A DNA stretch of 18,865 bases from Bacillota bacterium (GCA_023387295.1 JAEWIG010000007.1:1-18865), one strand, 5' to 3'; counted from the first letter of the stretch, positions 1 to 7,592 are shown. Numbers and translations are program-made. The notes: generated by a model not told the origin, from the letters alone.

Positions 1-1005
1 CGGATTTTCATTTTAAAAGGTGGACCTGGAACAGGTAAATCGTCGCTTATGAAGGCAGTTGGAGCGGAATGGGTAGAAAAAGGATACGATATAGAATATA
101 TTCACTGCTCCTCTGACAATAATTCGATTGATGGAGTAATTATTTCTGAACTTAAAGTCGGAATTGTAGATGGAACAGCTCCTCATGTCATCGAGCCGGT
201 TGCACCTGGCGTTATCGAAGAATATGTCAATCTAGGTGAAGCGTGGGATTCAAAAGCGCTAGCAAATAAAAAGACTGAAATTCTGCGGTTGAATAAGTTA
301 ATTAGCCAGTCATTTGCCGCTGCATACGCGAGTTTTGCGGAATCATTGGAGTTCCATGATAAATGGGAAAAAATTTATATCGATAATATGGATTATCATA
401 AAGCCGATAAGTACACAGAAAAGCTAATAGGGCAGTTGTTTAGAAATATGAGGTTAAATAAGAAGCCAGATATTCGACATCGTTTTTTAGGTGGAGCAAC
501 ACCAAATGGCGCGGTCAATTTTGTGCAAAATTTAACGGAAGATATTAAAAAGAGATATTTTGTAAAAGGGCGTGCAGGTACAGGAAAATCCTTTATGCTG
601 AAAAAAATCGCTGCAGAAGGAGAGAAGTGTGGATTAGATATCGAAATTTATCATTGTGGATTTGACCCTCACAGCTTAGATATGCTCATTTTTCGAGAGC
701 TAGGGATTGCGATTTTCGATAGCACGGCACCACATGAGTATTTTCCAGAAAGAGCGAATGATGAAATTGTTGATATGTATGAAATTGCTGTCATGCCAGG
801 GACGGATGAGATATTTTCTGAACAAATAAAAGAGATTAGACAAAAGTATAAGGGGAAAATGGAAGAAGGCACTGCTTGGTTGGCTAAAGCGAAGGCTTAT
901 CATGATGAACTAGAAAAGATATATATCCATGCTATGGATTTTAGCATCGTCGATCGATTAAAAAATAATATTCGAACAGAAATTGCAGAGATCGCTAATC
1001 AATAA
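1..1005 (+). CDS. Two-headed P-loop ATPase, 5' end cut off by window
   Basis: The reading frame is open from the first base, so the gene starts outside the window; the first ATG inside (49) lies within a Walker A motif and is not the start. Seen: 334 residues with two P-loops, GGPGTGKSS near 19-45 and GRAGTGKS at 568-591. Each is followed by the same block: an aspartate/isoleucine strand, a His-Cys pair (IHCSSD, YHCGFD), then a hydrophobic strand ending in Asp plus TAPH (IVDGTAPH, IFDSTAPH), and later an EKIYI segment. The protein is therefore an internal duplication of about 170 residues. It resembles the uncharacterised PRK06851-type ATPases of Bacillaceae; that is recalled, not searched. 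The conserved Asp before TAPH may serve as Walker B. No transmembrane segment is seen, so it is probably cytosolic. Substrate and partners are unknown. The next gene starts 93 bases downstream behind its own promoter. Confidence 0.8.
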   Translation, partial: RIFILKGGPGTGKSSLMKAVGAEWVEKGYDIEYIHCSSDNNSIDGVIISELKVGIVDGTAPHVIEPVAPGVIEEYVNLGEAWDSKALANKKTEILRLNKLISQSFAAAYASFAESLEFHDKWEKIYIDNMDYHKADKYTEKLIGQLFRNMRLNKKPDIRHRFLGGATPNGAVNFVQNLTEDIKKRYFVKGRAGTGKSFMLKKIAAEGEKCGLDIEIYHCGFDPHSLDMLIFRELGIAIFDSTAPHEYFPERANDEIVDMYEIAVMPGTDEIFSEQIKEIRQKYKGKMEEGTAWLAKAKAYHDELEKIYIHAMDFSIVDRLKNNIRTEIAEIANQ

Positions 1006-1037
1006 TTTCAGGTATGTCATTGGTTTTCGAAAAAGCA

Positions 1038-1066
1038 AACATTTTTCTAGGCTCCTGCATACATTA
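1038..1066 (+). promoter_or_regulatory. Probable sigma-K promoter of the coat-like gene
   Basis: AACA at 1038-1041 is followed after 16 bases by CATACATTA at 1058-1066. This matches the sigma-K pattern (AC-containing -35, 16-17 bases, CATAnnnTA -10). It lies about 30 bases before the start at 1099, leaving room for the ribosome binding site GAGAGGAG (1082-1089). The consensus is short, so chance occurrence is possible; the coat-like composition of the downstream protein supports the call. Confidence 0.5.
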
Positions 1067-1098
1067 AAGGGAATGAATGACGAGAGGAGATAAAATGA

Positions 1099-1563
1099 AT
1101 GGATTTTCGATACTATCCTTATCCAAATCCTTTTTATGATGTAAGCCAAATTTCTGACGATAGAATTTTTCCGGGAGGCGGAATGGGTGGGCCACCTAGT
1201 GGACCTCCATCAGGTTTCCCAGGCTTTCCTGGACAGCAATTCCCTGGGTTTCCTCCAGGCCAACCGCCAAGTTCTCAGCCAGGTGGAGGAGGGCAACAAG
1301 GTGGACCACCTTCCTCACCTCCACCATCATTTACACCACAAATGCAACAACAGCAAGGTGTTTCTACTTTCGCTGTAGATCCAGGGGCAATAAGAGGCTG
1401 CTTATTCCGGTATACTTTTGTGTGGCTTAACAACGGTCGTAGTTTCTGGTTCTATCCAACATTTGTAGGAAGGAACTCCGTTGCTGGCTGGCGCTGGAGA
1501 AACTTCCGCTGGGTCTACTACGGTACAGACCTCCGAAGAATTCGCAACTTCCAATGCTTCTAA
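1099..1563 (+). CDS. Pro/Gly-rich protein with aromatic C-terminal domain, possible spore coat protein
   Basis: 154 residues. The start at 1099 has GAGAGGAG at 1082-1089; an overlapping ATG at 1095 opens only a 14-codon frame. Residues about 25-90 are low complexity, rich in Gly, Pro, Gln and Ser (repeats such as GGPPSGPPSG). The last 55 residues form a different, ordered-looking block rich in Trp, Phe, Tyr and Arg, including GCLFRYTFVWL, WFYPTFVGRNSVAGWRW and a final Cys. This two-part layout is common in small Bacillus proteins of the spore surface, some of them poorly annotated as 'transporter', although no membrane segment or transporter motif is visible here. The upstream sigma-K-like promoter suggests expression in the late mother cell. 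Function is otherwise unknown. The stop codon abuts a palindromic repeat, so the 3' end may have been reshaped by repeat insertion. Confidence 0.75.
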   Translation: MDFRYYPYPNPFYDVSQISDDRIFPGGGMGGPPSGPPSGFPGFPGQQFPGFPPGQPPSSQPGGGGQQGGPPSSPPPSFTPQMQQQQGVSTFAVDPGAIRGCLFRYTFVWLNNGRSFWFYPTFVGRNSVAGWRWRNFRWVYYGTDLRRIRNFQCF

Positions 1564-1670
1564 ATCGGGTGCCAAATCGGGTGCCAGGCACCACAAAAGG
1601 ACAGATCCTATTAAATTGTCCACCGATGGTGCCTGGCACCATTGGTGGACAGTTCGGCTGTTTTGTACGC
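1562..1670 (+). repeat. Palindromic repeat cluster (GGTGCC-N-GGCACC family)
   Basis: Three elements are visible. A 12-base tandem repeat AAATCGGGTGCC occupies 1562-1573 and 1574-1585. The palindrome GGTGCCAGGCACC lies at 1580-1592 and is followed four bases later by AAGGACA. At 1617-1651 there is a 35-base palindrome: the arms TGTCCACCGATGGTGCC and GGCACCATTGGTGGACA pair at 16 of 17 positions around one T, and the odd pair could be a G-U wobble in RNA. The block GTTTTGTACGC follows at 1660-1670. The same modules with the same spacing recur inverted at 9452-9494. The cluster begins immediately at the stop codon of the preceding gene. No transposase is nearby, so it looks like a non-autonomous REP-like element. 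Confidence 0.8.
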
Positions 1671-1733
1671 GTGGAGAGGACAGTGTGATAAGAGGACACT
1701 TTGTATGATTGATAAATGAATTGTAATGGGAGA

Positions 1734-1763
1734 AGACAGATTTTTAGGAATCTGTCTTTTTTT
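1734..1763 (+). terminator. Rho-independent terminator
   Basis: A 9-base stem, AGACAGATT (1734-1742) with AATCTGTCT (1749-1757), closes a six-base loop and is followed by a run of T to 1763. It would end transcription of the coat-like gene after the repeat cluster. The rest of 1671-1862 contains a short AGTGT/ACACT inverted repeat and the promoter of the next operon, with no gene seen. Confidence 0.85.
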
Positions 1764-1862
1764 GTCCCCAGATTTAACCGGCTACCTACGAGTATGAGAG
1801 ATAAATTGCATTAAAGAACTACAAGGAAAAACAATACAAATTTATCTTAAATTACTAATTTA

Positions 1863-1871
1863 TGCTAAAAT
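1863..1871 (+). promoter_or_regulatory. Extended -10 promoter of the ABC-2 operon
   Basis: TGCTAAAAT is an extended -10 element (TG-N-TAAAAT). No good -35 is seen, which is usual for extended -10 promoters. It overlaps the upstream in-frame ATG at 1862, so that ATG cannot be the translation start from this promoter; this favours the start at 1904. Confidence 0.45.
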
Positions 1872-1903
1872 ATGAAATAGTCAAAAAAGAAGTAGGTGTA
1901 GGG

Positions 1904-2707
1904 ATGCCAAAGTTTCGTATTTACTGGACTTTTACAAAAAAAGCCTTTCTTCGCTCCGCTGTATATCGGTTTGATGTATGGTCAAGACTTAGTGCCAATC
2001 TTATCTTTCTTCTTATGTGGGGATCAATTTGGACAGCATTGTATGCGGGAAGAGAAGAAGCAGGAGGCGTCAGCTTCGGTTCGATGATTACATATATCGT
2101 GGTTAGCCAGTTTCTAACTGGGGCGAACGGAGCAGGCACACCATTGTGGGAAATTCAAGAGAAGGTTAGATCAGGAGATATAGCGCTGGAATTAATGCGC
2201 CCATTTGATGTTCCACTCCGTTATTTATTCGCGGATATTGGGAGTGTTGCTTTTTATATCATGACGGCTCTCGTGCCGATATATACAATTTTATTTATTT
2301 TTATGGATTTGACCCTGCCAACCAATTGGCTAACATGGGTTTGTTTTATTTTTGCTGGGTTAATAGGGTTTTTAATCCGCTATTGCATTGAAATGTCCTT
2401 TGGGCTTCTTTCCTTTTTCCTCGTTGAAACAGGTGGGATTCAAGATATTTTTTATTTTGCGATTTCCTTGCTGTCAGGATCTGTTATTCCACTGTGGTTT
2501 TTTCCTGATTGGCTGGCAAAAATAGCTATCTATCTTCCGTTTCAAGGAATCTATTACATTCCAAATGCTATTTTTATTGGGGAAATAGCAGGAATAGACA
2601 TATTATTTTCAATGGGCTTACAGCTTTTCTGGGTTTTCGTTTGTTATCTCATTTTACGACTTATTTGGAATAGAGCATCACATAAAGTCGTCGTGCAAGG
2701 AGGTTAG
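1904..2707 (+). CDS. ABC-2 type transporter permease (COG4587-like)
   Basis: 267 residues from the ATG at 1904. That start is preferred because AAGTAGGTG lies 6 bases upstream and the likely promoter sits at 1863-1871; the open frame reaches back to 1862 without a ribosome binding site. The protein is hydrophobic with about six membrane segments, for example around SANLIFLLMWGSIWTALYAG, the MTALVPIYTILFIF region, and the C-terminal LFWVFVCYLILRLIW. The segment EKVRSGDIALELMRPFDVPL is a cytosolic loop typical of the ABC2_membrane_6 (formerly DUF990) family. It forms an operon with a second permease of the same family (three-base gap) and an ATPase, so the two permeases probably form a heterodimeric membrane part of one exporter. 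The substrate is not known for this family. Confidence 0.85.
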   Translation: MPKFRIYWTFTKKAFLRSAVYRFDVWSRLSANLIFLLMWGSIWTALYAGREEAGGVSFGSMITYIVVSQFLTGANGAGTPLWEIQEKVRSGDIALELMRPFDVPLRYLFADIGSVAFYIMTALVPIYTILFIFMDLTLPTNWLTWVCFIFAGLIGFLIRYCIEMSFGLLSFFLVETGGIQDIFYFAISLLSGSVIPLWFFPDWLAKIAIYLPFQGIYYIPNAIFIGEIAGIDILFSMGLQLFWVFVCYLILRLIWNRASHKVVVQGG

Positions 2708-2710
2708 TAG

Positions 2711-3517
2711 ATGGCTATAGTGAAATACATTGACCTCTACTTTAAGCTTGTCGGAGCTGGAATAAGAGCACAGCTGCAATACCGTTTTGCTTTTATCATG
2801 CGAATTGTAGGTATGCTTACGGCTTATTCAGGAACTGCAATCACGATGTGGGTTATGCTTTATCAATTTCAGGAGCTGGGCTCGTGGAATTTTTATGAGA
2901 TGCTCTTTCTATTTGCGATACCCATTCTCTCTTGGGGATTTTGTATTATTTTATTCTTTCATTTCAGAAGTCTGGATACATACATTTTAAATGGTACCTT
3001 TGACCGTTTTTTAGTACGACCTATTAATCCATTTTTTCATTTCATGGCGATGAAGTTTGATGTTGCTTCCTTTGGACAGTTTATTTTTAGTATCGTGATC
3101 TTCCTTTGGGTAAGCTTTGAATTGAATATTAGCTGGACGCTAGGAAAAAGTTTGTTTTTACTCGCGTCTGTTATTGGAGGGGTACTTATTCAAGGGGGAC
3201 TTCTCGTTATCATTTCCGCCATTGCTTTTTGGACTACGAAATCGGAACAATTTTATTGGGTGGCGATGTATCCGGTTAGAAATTTAATCAACTATCCATT
3301 AGTCATTTATCCGAAAATCGTTCAATGGATTGCTGCTTTCATCATTCCGTTTGCATTTGTAAACTATTTTCCAGCAGCTGTTATTCTAGAAAAAGAAATT
3401 ACGCTTTTTCCAGCTTATATCGGTTATTTTTCTCCAATAGTAGGGCTAGTATTTTTCACCATTGCCTATTATATTTGGATGCTTGGATTAAGCCGTTATA
3501 AAAGTACAGGTTCATAG
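2711..3517 (+). CDS. ABC-2 type transporter permease (COG3694-like)
   Basis: 268 residues. The ribosome binding site AAGGAGG overlaps the end of the preceding gene, indicating translational coupling. About six membrane segments are visible. The loop LNGTFDRFLVRPINPFFH corresponds to the GDIALELMRPFDVP loop of the preceding permease, so the two subunits are paralogues, as in other two-permease exporters of this family. The ATPase gene follows 15 bases later. It is inferred to be the second half of the transmembrane channel. Substrate and direction cannot be read from the sequence, although ABC-2 systems generally export. Confidence 0.85.
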   Translation: MAIVKYIDLYFKLVGAGIRAQLQYRFAFIMRIVGMLTAYSGTAITMWVMLYQFQELGSWNFYEMLFLFAIPILSWGFCIILFFHFRSLDTYILNGTFDRFLVRPINPFFHFMAMKFDVASFGQFIFSIVIFLWVSFELNISWTLGKSLFLLASVIGGVLIQGGLLVIISAIAFWTTKSEQFYWVAMYPVRNLINYPLVIYPKIVQWIAAFIIPFAFVNYFPAAVILEKEITLFPAYIGYFSPIVGLVFFTIAYYIWMLGLSRYKSTGS

Positions 3518-3532
3518 TTTAGGGGGGAAACA

Positions 3533-4540
3533 ATGCCGATCATTGAGGTGGAAAATTTAAAAAAGGACTTTATGATTGCTAAAAGAGAAACGGGGATCGT
3601 TGGAGCACTGAAAAGTATCGTTAAACGAGAATATATTAAAAAAGAGGCGGTAAAAGATATAAGCTTTTCAATTGATGAAGGGGAAATCGTCGGCTATATC
3701 GGTCCAAATGGAGCGGGAAAATCAACAACCATCAAAATGCTGACAGGAATTTTAGTGCCAAGCTCGGGGAATGTCCGTGTGAAGGGCGTTGTTCCTTATG
3801 AAAATAGGCAGGAAAATGCGAAAAATATTGGCGTTGTATTTGGACAAAGGACGCAACTATGGTGGGATCTGCCGACGATCGAGTCCTTTGAACTGTTAAA
3901 AGAAATTTATCAGGTTTCGAATGAACGCTATAAAGAAAATATGGCTACATTTACGGACATTCTTGGCCTGGATGAGTTTTTGAATACACCTGTTAGACAA
4001 TTATCTCTTGGTCAAAGAATGAGGGCAGATATTGCAGCCTCATTATTGCATGATCCGCCTATTTTATTCCTTGATGAACCAACAATTGGTCTAGATGTTG
4101 TTGCGAAAGAAAAAATGCGCACGTTTATTAAGGAAATTAATCAAGAACGAAAAGTAACGGTCATTTTAACGACGCATGATATGGAGGATATTGAAAAGCT
4201 CTGTGAACGCATGGTGCTAATTGATCATGGCATAAAGGTGTATGACGGAGAAATAGCCACTGTAAAAGAAAAATTCGGTAAGACCCGCACACTCATTGTC
4301 GATTTAGAAGAATCTCGCAATCCACTTAATTTAACAGGTGGAGAAATTTTTAAAGAAGAAGGCAGTCGTTTTTGGATCCGTTTTAACCGTACTGAGGTGT
4401 CAGCTTCAGAACTAATTACACAAATTACAAGGACGCATAATATTAAGGATTTAACCGTTGAGGAGCCCGAGATCGAGTCGATCATTAGCCGGATTTATCA
4501 GGATGGATTTCAGGATCTGCCAGAGATAGTTAAGGTATAA
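3533..4540 (+). CDS. ABC transporter ATP-binding protein (COG4586-like)
   Basis: 335 residues; the start has the strong site AGGGGGGAAA just upstream. It carries all nucleotide-binding motifs: Walker A GPNGAGKS (57-64), Q-loop Gln105 in VVFGQRTQLWW, signature LSLGQ (157-161), Walker B ILFLDE (177-182) with catalytic Glu182, and the switch His215 in TTHDM. A family-typical insertion before Walker A, containing GIVGALKSIVKREY, and a C-terminal regulatory extension of about 100 residues separate it from the shorter drug-export ATPases. It energises the two permeases encoded directly upstream. The signature second residue is Ser-Leu-Gly rather than Ser-Gly-Gly, common in this family. The next gene is convergent, and only a weak 7-base inverted repeat (4574-4580 with 4631-4637) is seen between them. 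Confidence 0.9.
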   Translation: MPIIEVENLKKDFMIAKRETGIVGALKSIVKREYIKKEAVKDISFSIDEGEIVGYIGPNGAGKSTTIKMLTGILVPSSGNVRVKGVVPYENRQENAKNIGVVFGQRTQLWWDLPTIESFELLKEIYQVSNERYKENMATFTDILGLDEFLNTPVRQLSLGQRMRADIAASLLHDPPILFLDEPTIGLDVVAKEKMRTFIKEINQERKVTVILTTHDMEDIEKLCERMVLIDHGIKVYDGEIATVKEKFGKTRTLIVDLEESRNPLNLTGGEIFKEEGSRFWIRFNRTEVSASELITQITRTHNIKDLTVEEPEIESIISRIYQDGFQDLPEIVKV

Positions 4541-4651
4541 GGAAAGGGAGCCTCCTCTGTGTAAAACTAAATCGTCGTCGAATTTATTGAACAAGCCTAC
4601 GAAGTAAACACTAGCGCAGAGAAATGAATCCGACGACAGTTAGCTTATCTA

Positions 4652-6406
4652 CTACACCTGAAGCTCAAATTGCTGTTCAGCAAGCTCGCGGTAAAGTGGG
4701 TGGGAGTCAAACAATTCCGCATGAGTTCCTATCCCAGAAATACTGCCACCTTCAATAACGGCAATTTGGTCAGCATCAACAATTGTCGATAAGCGATGAG
4801 CAATGACAAGTGTTGTTCTTCCTTGCATTAATTGCTTAAGAGCCTTCTGTACGAGCTGCTCAGATGAGCTATCAAGGTTGGATGTTGCTTCATCGAGTAG
4901 AAGAATTTTCGGATTGCGAATAATGGCCCGTGCGATGGCAATTCGTTGTCTTTGGCCACCAGATAGTTTAATGCCTCTTTCACCAACTTCAGTTTCATAG
5001 CCATCTTGTAGCTGTTGGATAAATTCCGCAGCATTGGCAAGCTCAGCTGCTCGCTTAATTTCTTCATCCGAAACTTCTCTTTCAATGCCGTATTTAATAT
5101 TATCTCTTATCGTTCCAGACATGAGTGGGCTTTCCTGTGACACATAGCCAATTTGACTTCTCCAAGAGCGGAGATTGAAATCTGTGATGCTCGTTTCTCC
5201 AAGCTTGATTTCACCTGAAACAGGCTGATAAAAACGCTCTAGCAAGGCGAATAGTGTCGTTTTTCCACTTCCGCTTGGTCCAACGAAGGCAGTTGTTTTG
5301 CCTGCTGGAATCGTAAGCTGAATGTTTTTGATAATAGGTTTATCCTTGTAAGAGAATGATAGATTTTGAAAAACAATGTTTTTAGTGGCATTTTCCACGT
5401 CAACATTCTCTTTTGTTGCCTCTCTTTCTAACCCAAGAATATCTTGAATTCGCTCCGTTGCACCAATAGCTTTTTGGAAAGCGGTGAAAAACGATGCCAT
5501 TTGGGTAAAAGGAACAACTATTTGGAACATGTAAATAATAATCGCAACAAGGGAACCTGCTGATAAATCACCAGATGCCACTCGAACGCCTCCATACCCG
5601 ATTAAAATAACAAGGACGAGCATCATCACAAAGGTCATAAAGGGAGAGATGATGGCAAGAATTCTTGCTTCTTTGAGACCGTATTTAAACAAATGCTTTA
5701 TGCCCTCTTCTCCACGTGCCATTTCTGTATTTTCCGCATGATAGGCCTTTACAAGTCTGATATCAGCAAGAACACGACCGAGGTTTCCAGAAAAATGGGC
5801 CATTTCATCTTGGGTAGCCATCGAGATTTTGTACATCTTTTGCCCAAGTGGCATAATAACCAGAACTGAAATTGGAACAGCTATTATCATGATTAACGTC
5901 ATTTTCCAATCGATTAATAGGAGAATGATAACGGCTCCAATAATTGAAATTAAGCCGGTGATAAACGTAATTAAATGCTGAGTAATCAAGTTTTTTACAA
6001 TATTTGTATCCTGTGTGACCCGACTCATCGTTTCCCCAGATTGATTTTTATCGAAAAAAGGAATAGGGAGGAAGAGAATTTGATTCCAGAGTCGTTTTCT
6101 AATGGAGGCTACGATGGATTCTCCGATATACGTCATGAAATAATAAGAAAAACCCGCTGAGATAGTCTGAACGATAAAAGCCACTGCCAGCAGAATAATC
6201 ACTGACGTTTCTAGTGAAGAAACGGAAAGCTGGTCAACTAAGTTTTTTGTAAAAAGTGGAACAATCAGTCCAGCTCCTGTTTCAAATAAACTTAAAGTAA
6301 TAGCGATAATAAAAATTAATTTCGGTGGATTGGATTCTTTAAGCAATTGCCAAAAGGTTTTCCAGTTTGCCTTCGTGATCTGACTGCTTTTTTCCGCCTC
6401 ATTCAT
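4652..6406 (-). CDS. bmrA: BmrA-like multidrug ABC exporter (half transporter)
   Basis: 584 residues, the length of B. subtilis BmrA (YvcC), whose recalled sequence is closely similar along its whole length. The N-terminal part (about 30-310) is a six-helix type I exporter domain. The ATPase domain has Walker A GPSGSGKT (376-383, Lys382), Q-loop Gln424 in YVSQESPLMSG, signature LSGGQ (481-485), Walker B ILLLDE (501-506, Glu506) and switch His537. Such proteins act as homodimers in the cell membrane and expel amphipathic drugs. The start overlaps the end of the MerR-type regulator gene by 8 bases, so both are co-transcribed from the MerR promoter at 7189-7219. This suggests induction by drugs bound by the regulator. 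The symbol is given by similarity; another LmrA/MsbA-like exporter of the same group cannot be excluded. Confidence 0.9.
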   Translation of the reverse strand: MNEAEKSSQITKANWKTFWQLLKESNPPKLIFIIAITLSLFETGAGLIVPLFTKNLVDQLSVSSLETSVIILLAVAFIVQTISAGFSYYFMTYIGESIVASIRKRLWNQILFLPIPFFDKNQSGETMSRVTQDTNIVKNLITQHLITFITGLISIIGAVIILLLIDWKMTLIMIIAVPISVLVIMPLGQKMYKISMATQDEMAHFSGNLGRVLADIRLVKAYHAENTEMARGEEGIKHLFKYGLKEARILAIISPFMTFVMMLVLVILIGYGGVRVASGDLSAGSLVAIIIYMFQIVVPFTQMASFFTAFQKAIGATERIQDILGLEREATKENVDVENATKNIVFQNLSFSYKDKPIIKNIQLTIPAGKTTAFVGPSGSGKTTLFALLERFYQPVSGEIKLGETSITDFNLRSWRSQIGYVSQESPLMSGTIRDNIKYGIEREVSDEEIKRAAELANAAEFIQQLQDGYETEVGERGIKLSGGQRQRIAIARAIIRNPKILLLDEATSNLDSSSEQLVQKALKQLMQGRTTLVIAHRLSTIVDADQIAVIEGGSISGIGTHAELFDSHPLYRELAEQQFELQV

Positions 6407-7160
6407 CAGGAATCATCCCTTTCTTTTTCATATAAACTTCCATTGCCTTTCCAGTCCATTCTTCTTCTTCAGCTGATAGAGGAGAATAGAATAGCTGTGA
6501 ATCTACTTCAATCTCTACGTCCGTTGCTATTAACTCCAAAATAAGCTCCATGTTATTTCCAGTTAATTGCTCTACAAGCTCCATGTATTCGTGAATCAAT
6601 GACTGAACTTGGTCGCTAGCAGGATCTTGACCATATACTTGTTTTAATTGAGCTAAAATTAAATGAGCTTTTTTGTTTATTTCGAGCTGTTTTTCTTCTG
6701 GAATATTGTATAGTTCCTCCACTTTTTCCTCTGATAGATAGCCTTTCATCCATTCTTTTTGTTCCTTTTCCATTTGAATGTTTTGAATGAGTGAAACAAA
6801 GATCGAAGAATCGACCTCTTCTTGGTCTTCAACCATATGAAGTGCATGGTCTAACGCACGAATAACATTTTCAAGTTGCAGTTTTCTTTGCACCATTTCA
6901 TCCTTTAAAAAGGAAAGAGAATCCTTCAAGTGCCAATTTGTAAAATGAAGAAATTCATTGATTTTTTCTAATGAATAACCGAGAAACTTGAGAGAAACAA
7001 TTTTTTGCAATGTAATTAAATCGTCATCTGAATAATATCTCCTCCCCGTTTCTGTTATGAAAGTGGGTTTTAATAATCCGATTTCATCATAATAACGAAG
7101 AGTTCTAATGGTCGTACCAGTTTTCTTGGCAAATGCACCAATCGAATAAGTAGCCGTCAT
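6399..7160 (-). CDS. MerR-family regulator with TipA-like sensor domain
   Basis: 253 residues; AAAAGGAGG (7170-7178) lies 9 bases before the ATG. The N-terminal 70 residues are a MerR winged-helix domain: YSIGAFAKKTGTTIRTLRYY, then DEIGLLKP and RRYYSDDDL, and the KFLGYSLEKI region. A helix of about 45 residues (70-115) follows, the usual dimerising coiled coil. The C-terminal part (about 120-253) is alpha-helical and acidic and resembles the TipAS drug-binding domain of TipAL and Mta; this is inferred from layout and the final Trp-containing helix EEEWTGKAMEVYMKKKG. The gene leads the operon with the BmrA-like exporter and sits behind a MerR-type promoter, so it most likely activates both genes when it binds a hydrophobic compound. 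Confidence 0.9.
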   Translation of the reverse strand: MTATYSIGAFAKKTGTTIRTLRYYDEIGLLKPTFITETGRRYYSDDDLITLQKIVSLKFLGYSLEKINEFLHFTNWHLKDSLSFLKDEMVQRKLQLENVIRALDHALHMVEDQEEVDSSIFVSLIQNIQMEKEQKEWMKGYLSEEKVEELYNIPEEKQLEINKKAHLILAQLKQVYGQDPASDQVQSLIHEYMELVEQLTGNNMELILELIATDVEIEVDSQLFYSPLSAEEEEWTGKAMEVYMKKKGMIPDE

Positions 7161-7188
7161 CTAAATCCGCCTCCTTTTCTATATTTTA

Positions 7189-7219
7189 ATCATAAAACCT
7201 AACGTTACGTGAGATGCAA
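7189..7219 (-). promoter_or_regulatory. MerR-type promoter/operator with 19-bp spacer
   Basis: Read on the minus strand: -35 TTGCAT (7214-7219), a spacer of exactly 19 bases, then -10 TATGAT (7189-7194). The spacer holds the dyad CTCACGTAACGTTAG, whose arms pair at all but one inner position. A 19-bp spacer with a CCT..ACGT-A-ACGT..AGG dyad is the established arrangement for MerR activators such as Mta, BmrR and TipAL, which twist the DNA to realign the two boxes. The regulator gene starts about 29 bases downstream, so the circuit is autoregulated. Confidence 0.9.
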
Positions 7220-7301
7220 GAGAAAAAATAAAAAAACAATAATGAAATTCTGTGATAATTTTCTGAAAAATGTTAAAATTAAAGAGAGGAGTGATGATAA
7301 A

Positions 7302-7493
7302 ATGTGGTTTTTACTCATTTTTTGTTTGTTGTTACTCGGGATTGGTGTATTAGTTGATTGGTGGAATAAAAAGCATGGGCTCAGGAACTTTGACCCTGAA
7401 GAAAATGAAAAGCATGTTTCAGATTCAGAAAGAGCTTATATCGAATCTTATATGCATAATTTAAGAGATGATCATAATAACGGACCGTTTTAA
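7302..7493 (+). CDS. Small single-pass membrane protein, function unknown
   Basis: 63 residues from the ATG at 7302, chosen because AGAGAGGA (7283-7290) lies 11 bases upstream. The open frame runs back to 7209, but that stretch overlaps the MerR promoter and has no binding site. Residues 2-20 form one hydrophobic helix (WFLLIFCLLLLGIGVLVDWW); the rest is hydrophilic with an acidic stretch (DPEENEKHVSDSE) and ends HNNGPF. It is probably anchored in the membrane with the tail outside the bilayer; orientation cannot be decided. A terminator follows at 7515, so it may be monocistronic. It is divergent from the MerR-exporter operon, with starts about 140 bases apart, but there is no evidence of shared function. 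I do not recognise a family. Confidence 0.65.
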   Translation: MWFLLIFCLLLLGIGVLVDWWNKKHGLRNFDPEENEKHVSDSERAYIESYMHNLRDDHNNGPF

Positions 7494-7514
7494 GGTTTAG
7501 CATTTTTTCGTCAG

Positions 7515-7550
7515 GAGGCATATCTGCAATGAGCGGGAATGCCTCTTTTT
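7515..7550 (+). terminator. Rho-independent terminator
   Basis: The stem GAGGCAT (7515-7521) pairs with ATGCCTC (7539-7545) over a 17-base loop and is followed by TTTTT (7546-7550). It separates the small membrane protein gene from alkD. Confidence 0.7.
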
Positions 7551-7592
7551 ATGAAATAATCGTAGCATGCCTAGTACAAAGGAGAAGCAAAT

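Noticed and set aside
1562..1651. CRISPR array from the repeated GGTGCC units
   Set aside because: The units are short, palindromic and irregularly spaced, with no constant-length spacers and no cas genes.
1402..1708. Several open frames on both strands overlapping the coat-like gene and the repeat cluster
   Set aside because: No binding sites, they overlap a better gene, and they are created by the repeated GGTGCC sequences.
1862..1903. Upstream extension of the first ABC-2 permease to the ATG at 1862
   Set aside because: No ribosome binding site, and it overlaps an extended -10 element; the ATG at 1904 is better placed.
4541..4651. Inverted repeat GTCGTCG/CGACGAC as a terminator between convergent genes
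   Set aside because: Only 7 pairs over a 50-base loop and no T run on either strand; nothing else recognisable in this gap.
7302..7493. Small membrane protein as a bacteriocin precursor for the LanFEG-like system
   Set aside because: It has an N-terminal membrane helix and acidic tail, no leader-type cleavage motif, no Cys/Ser/Thr-rich core, and lies 6 kb away beside unrelated genes.
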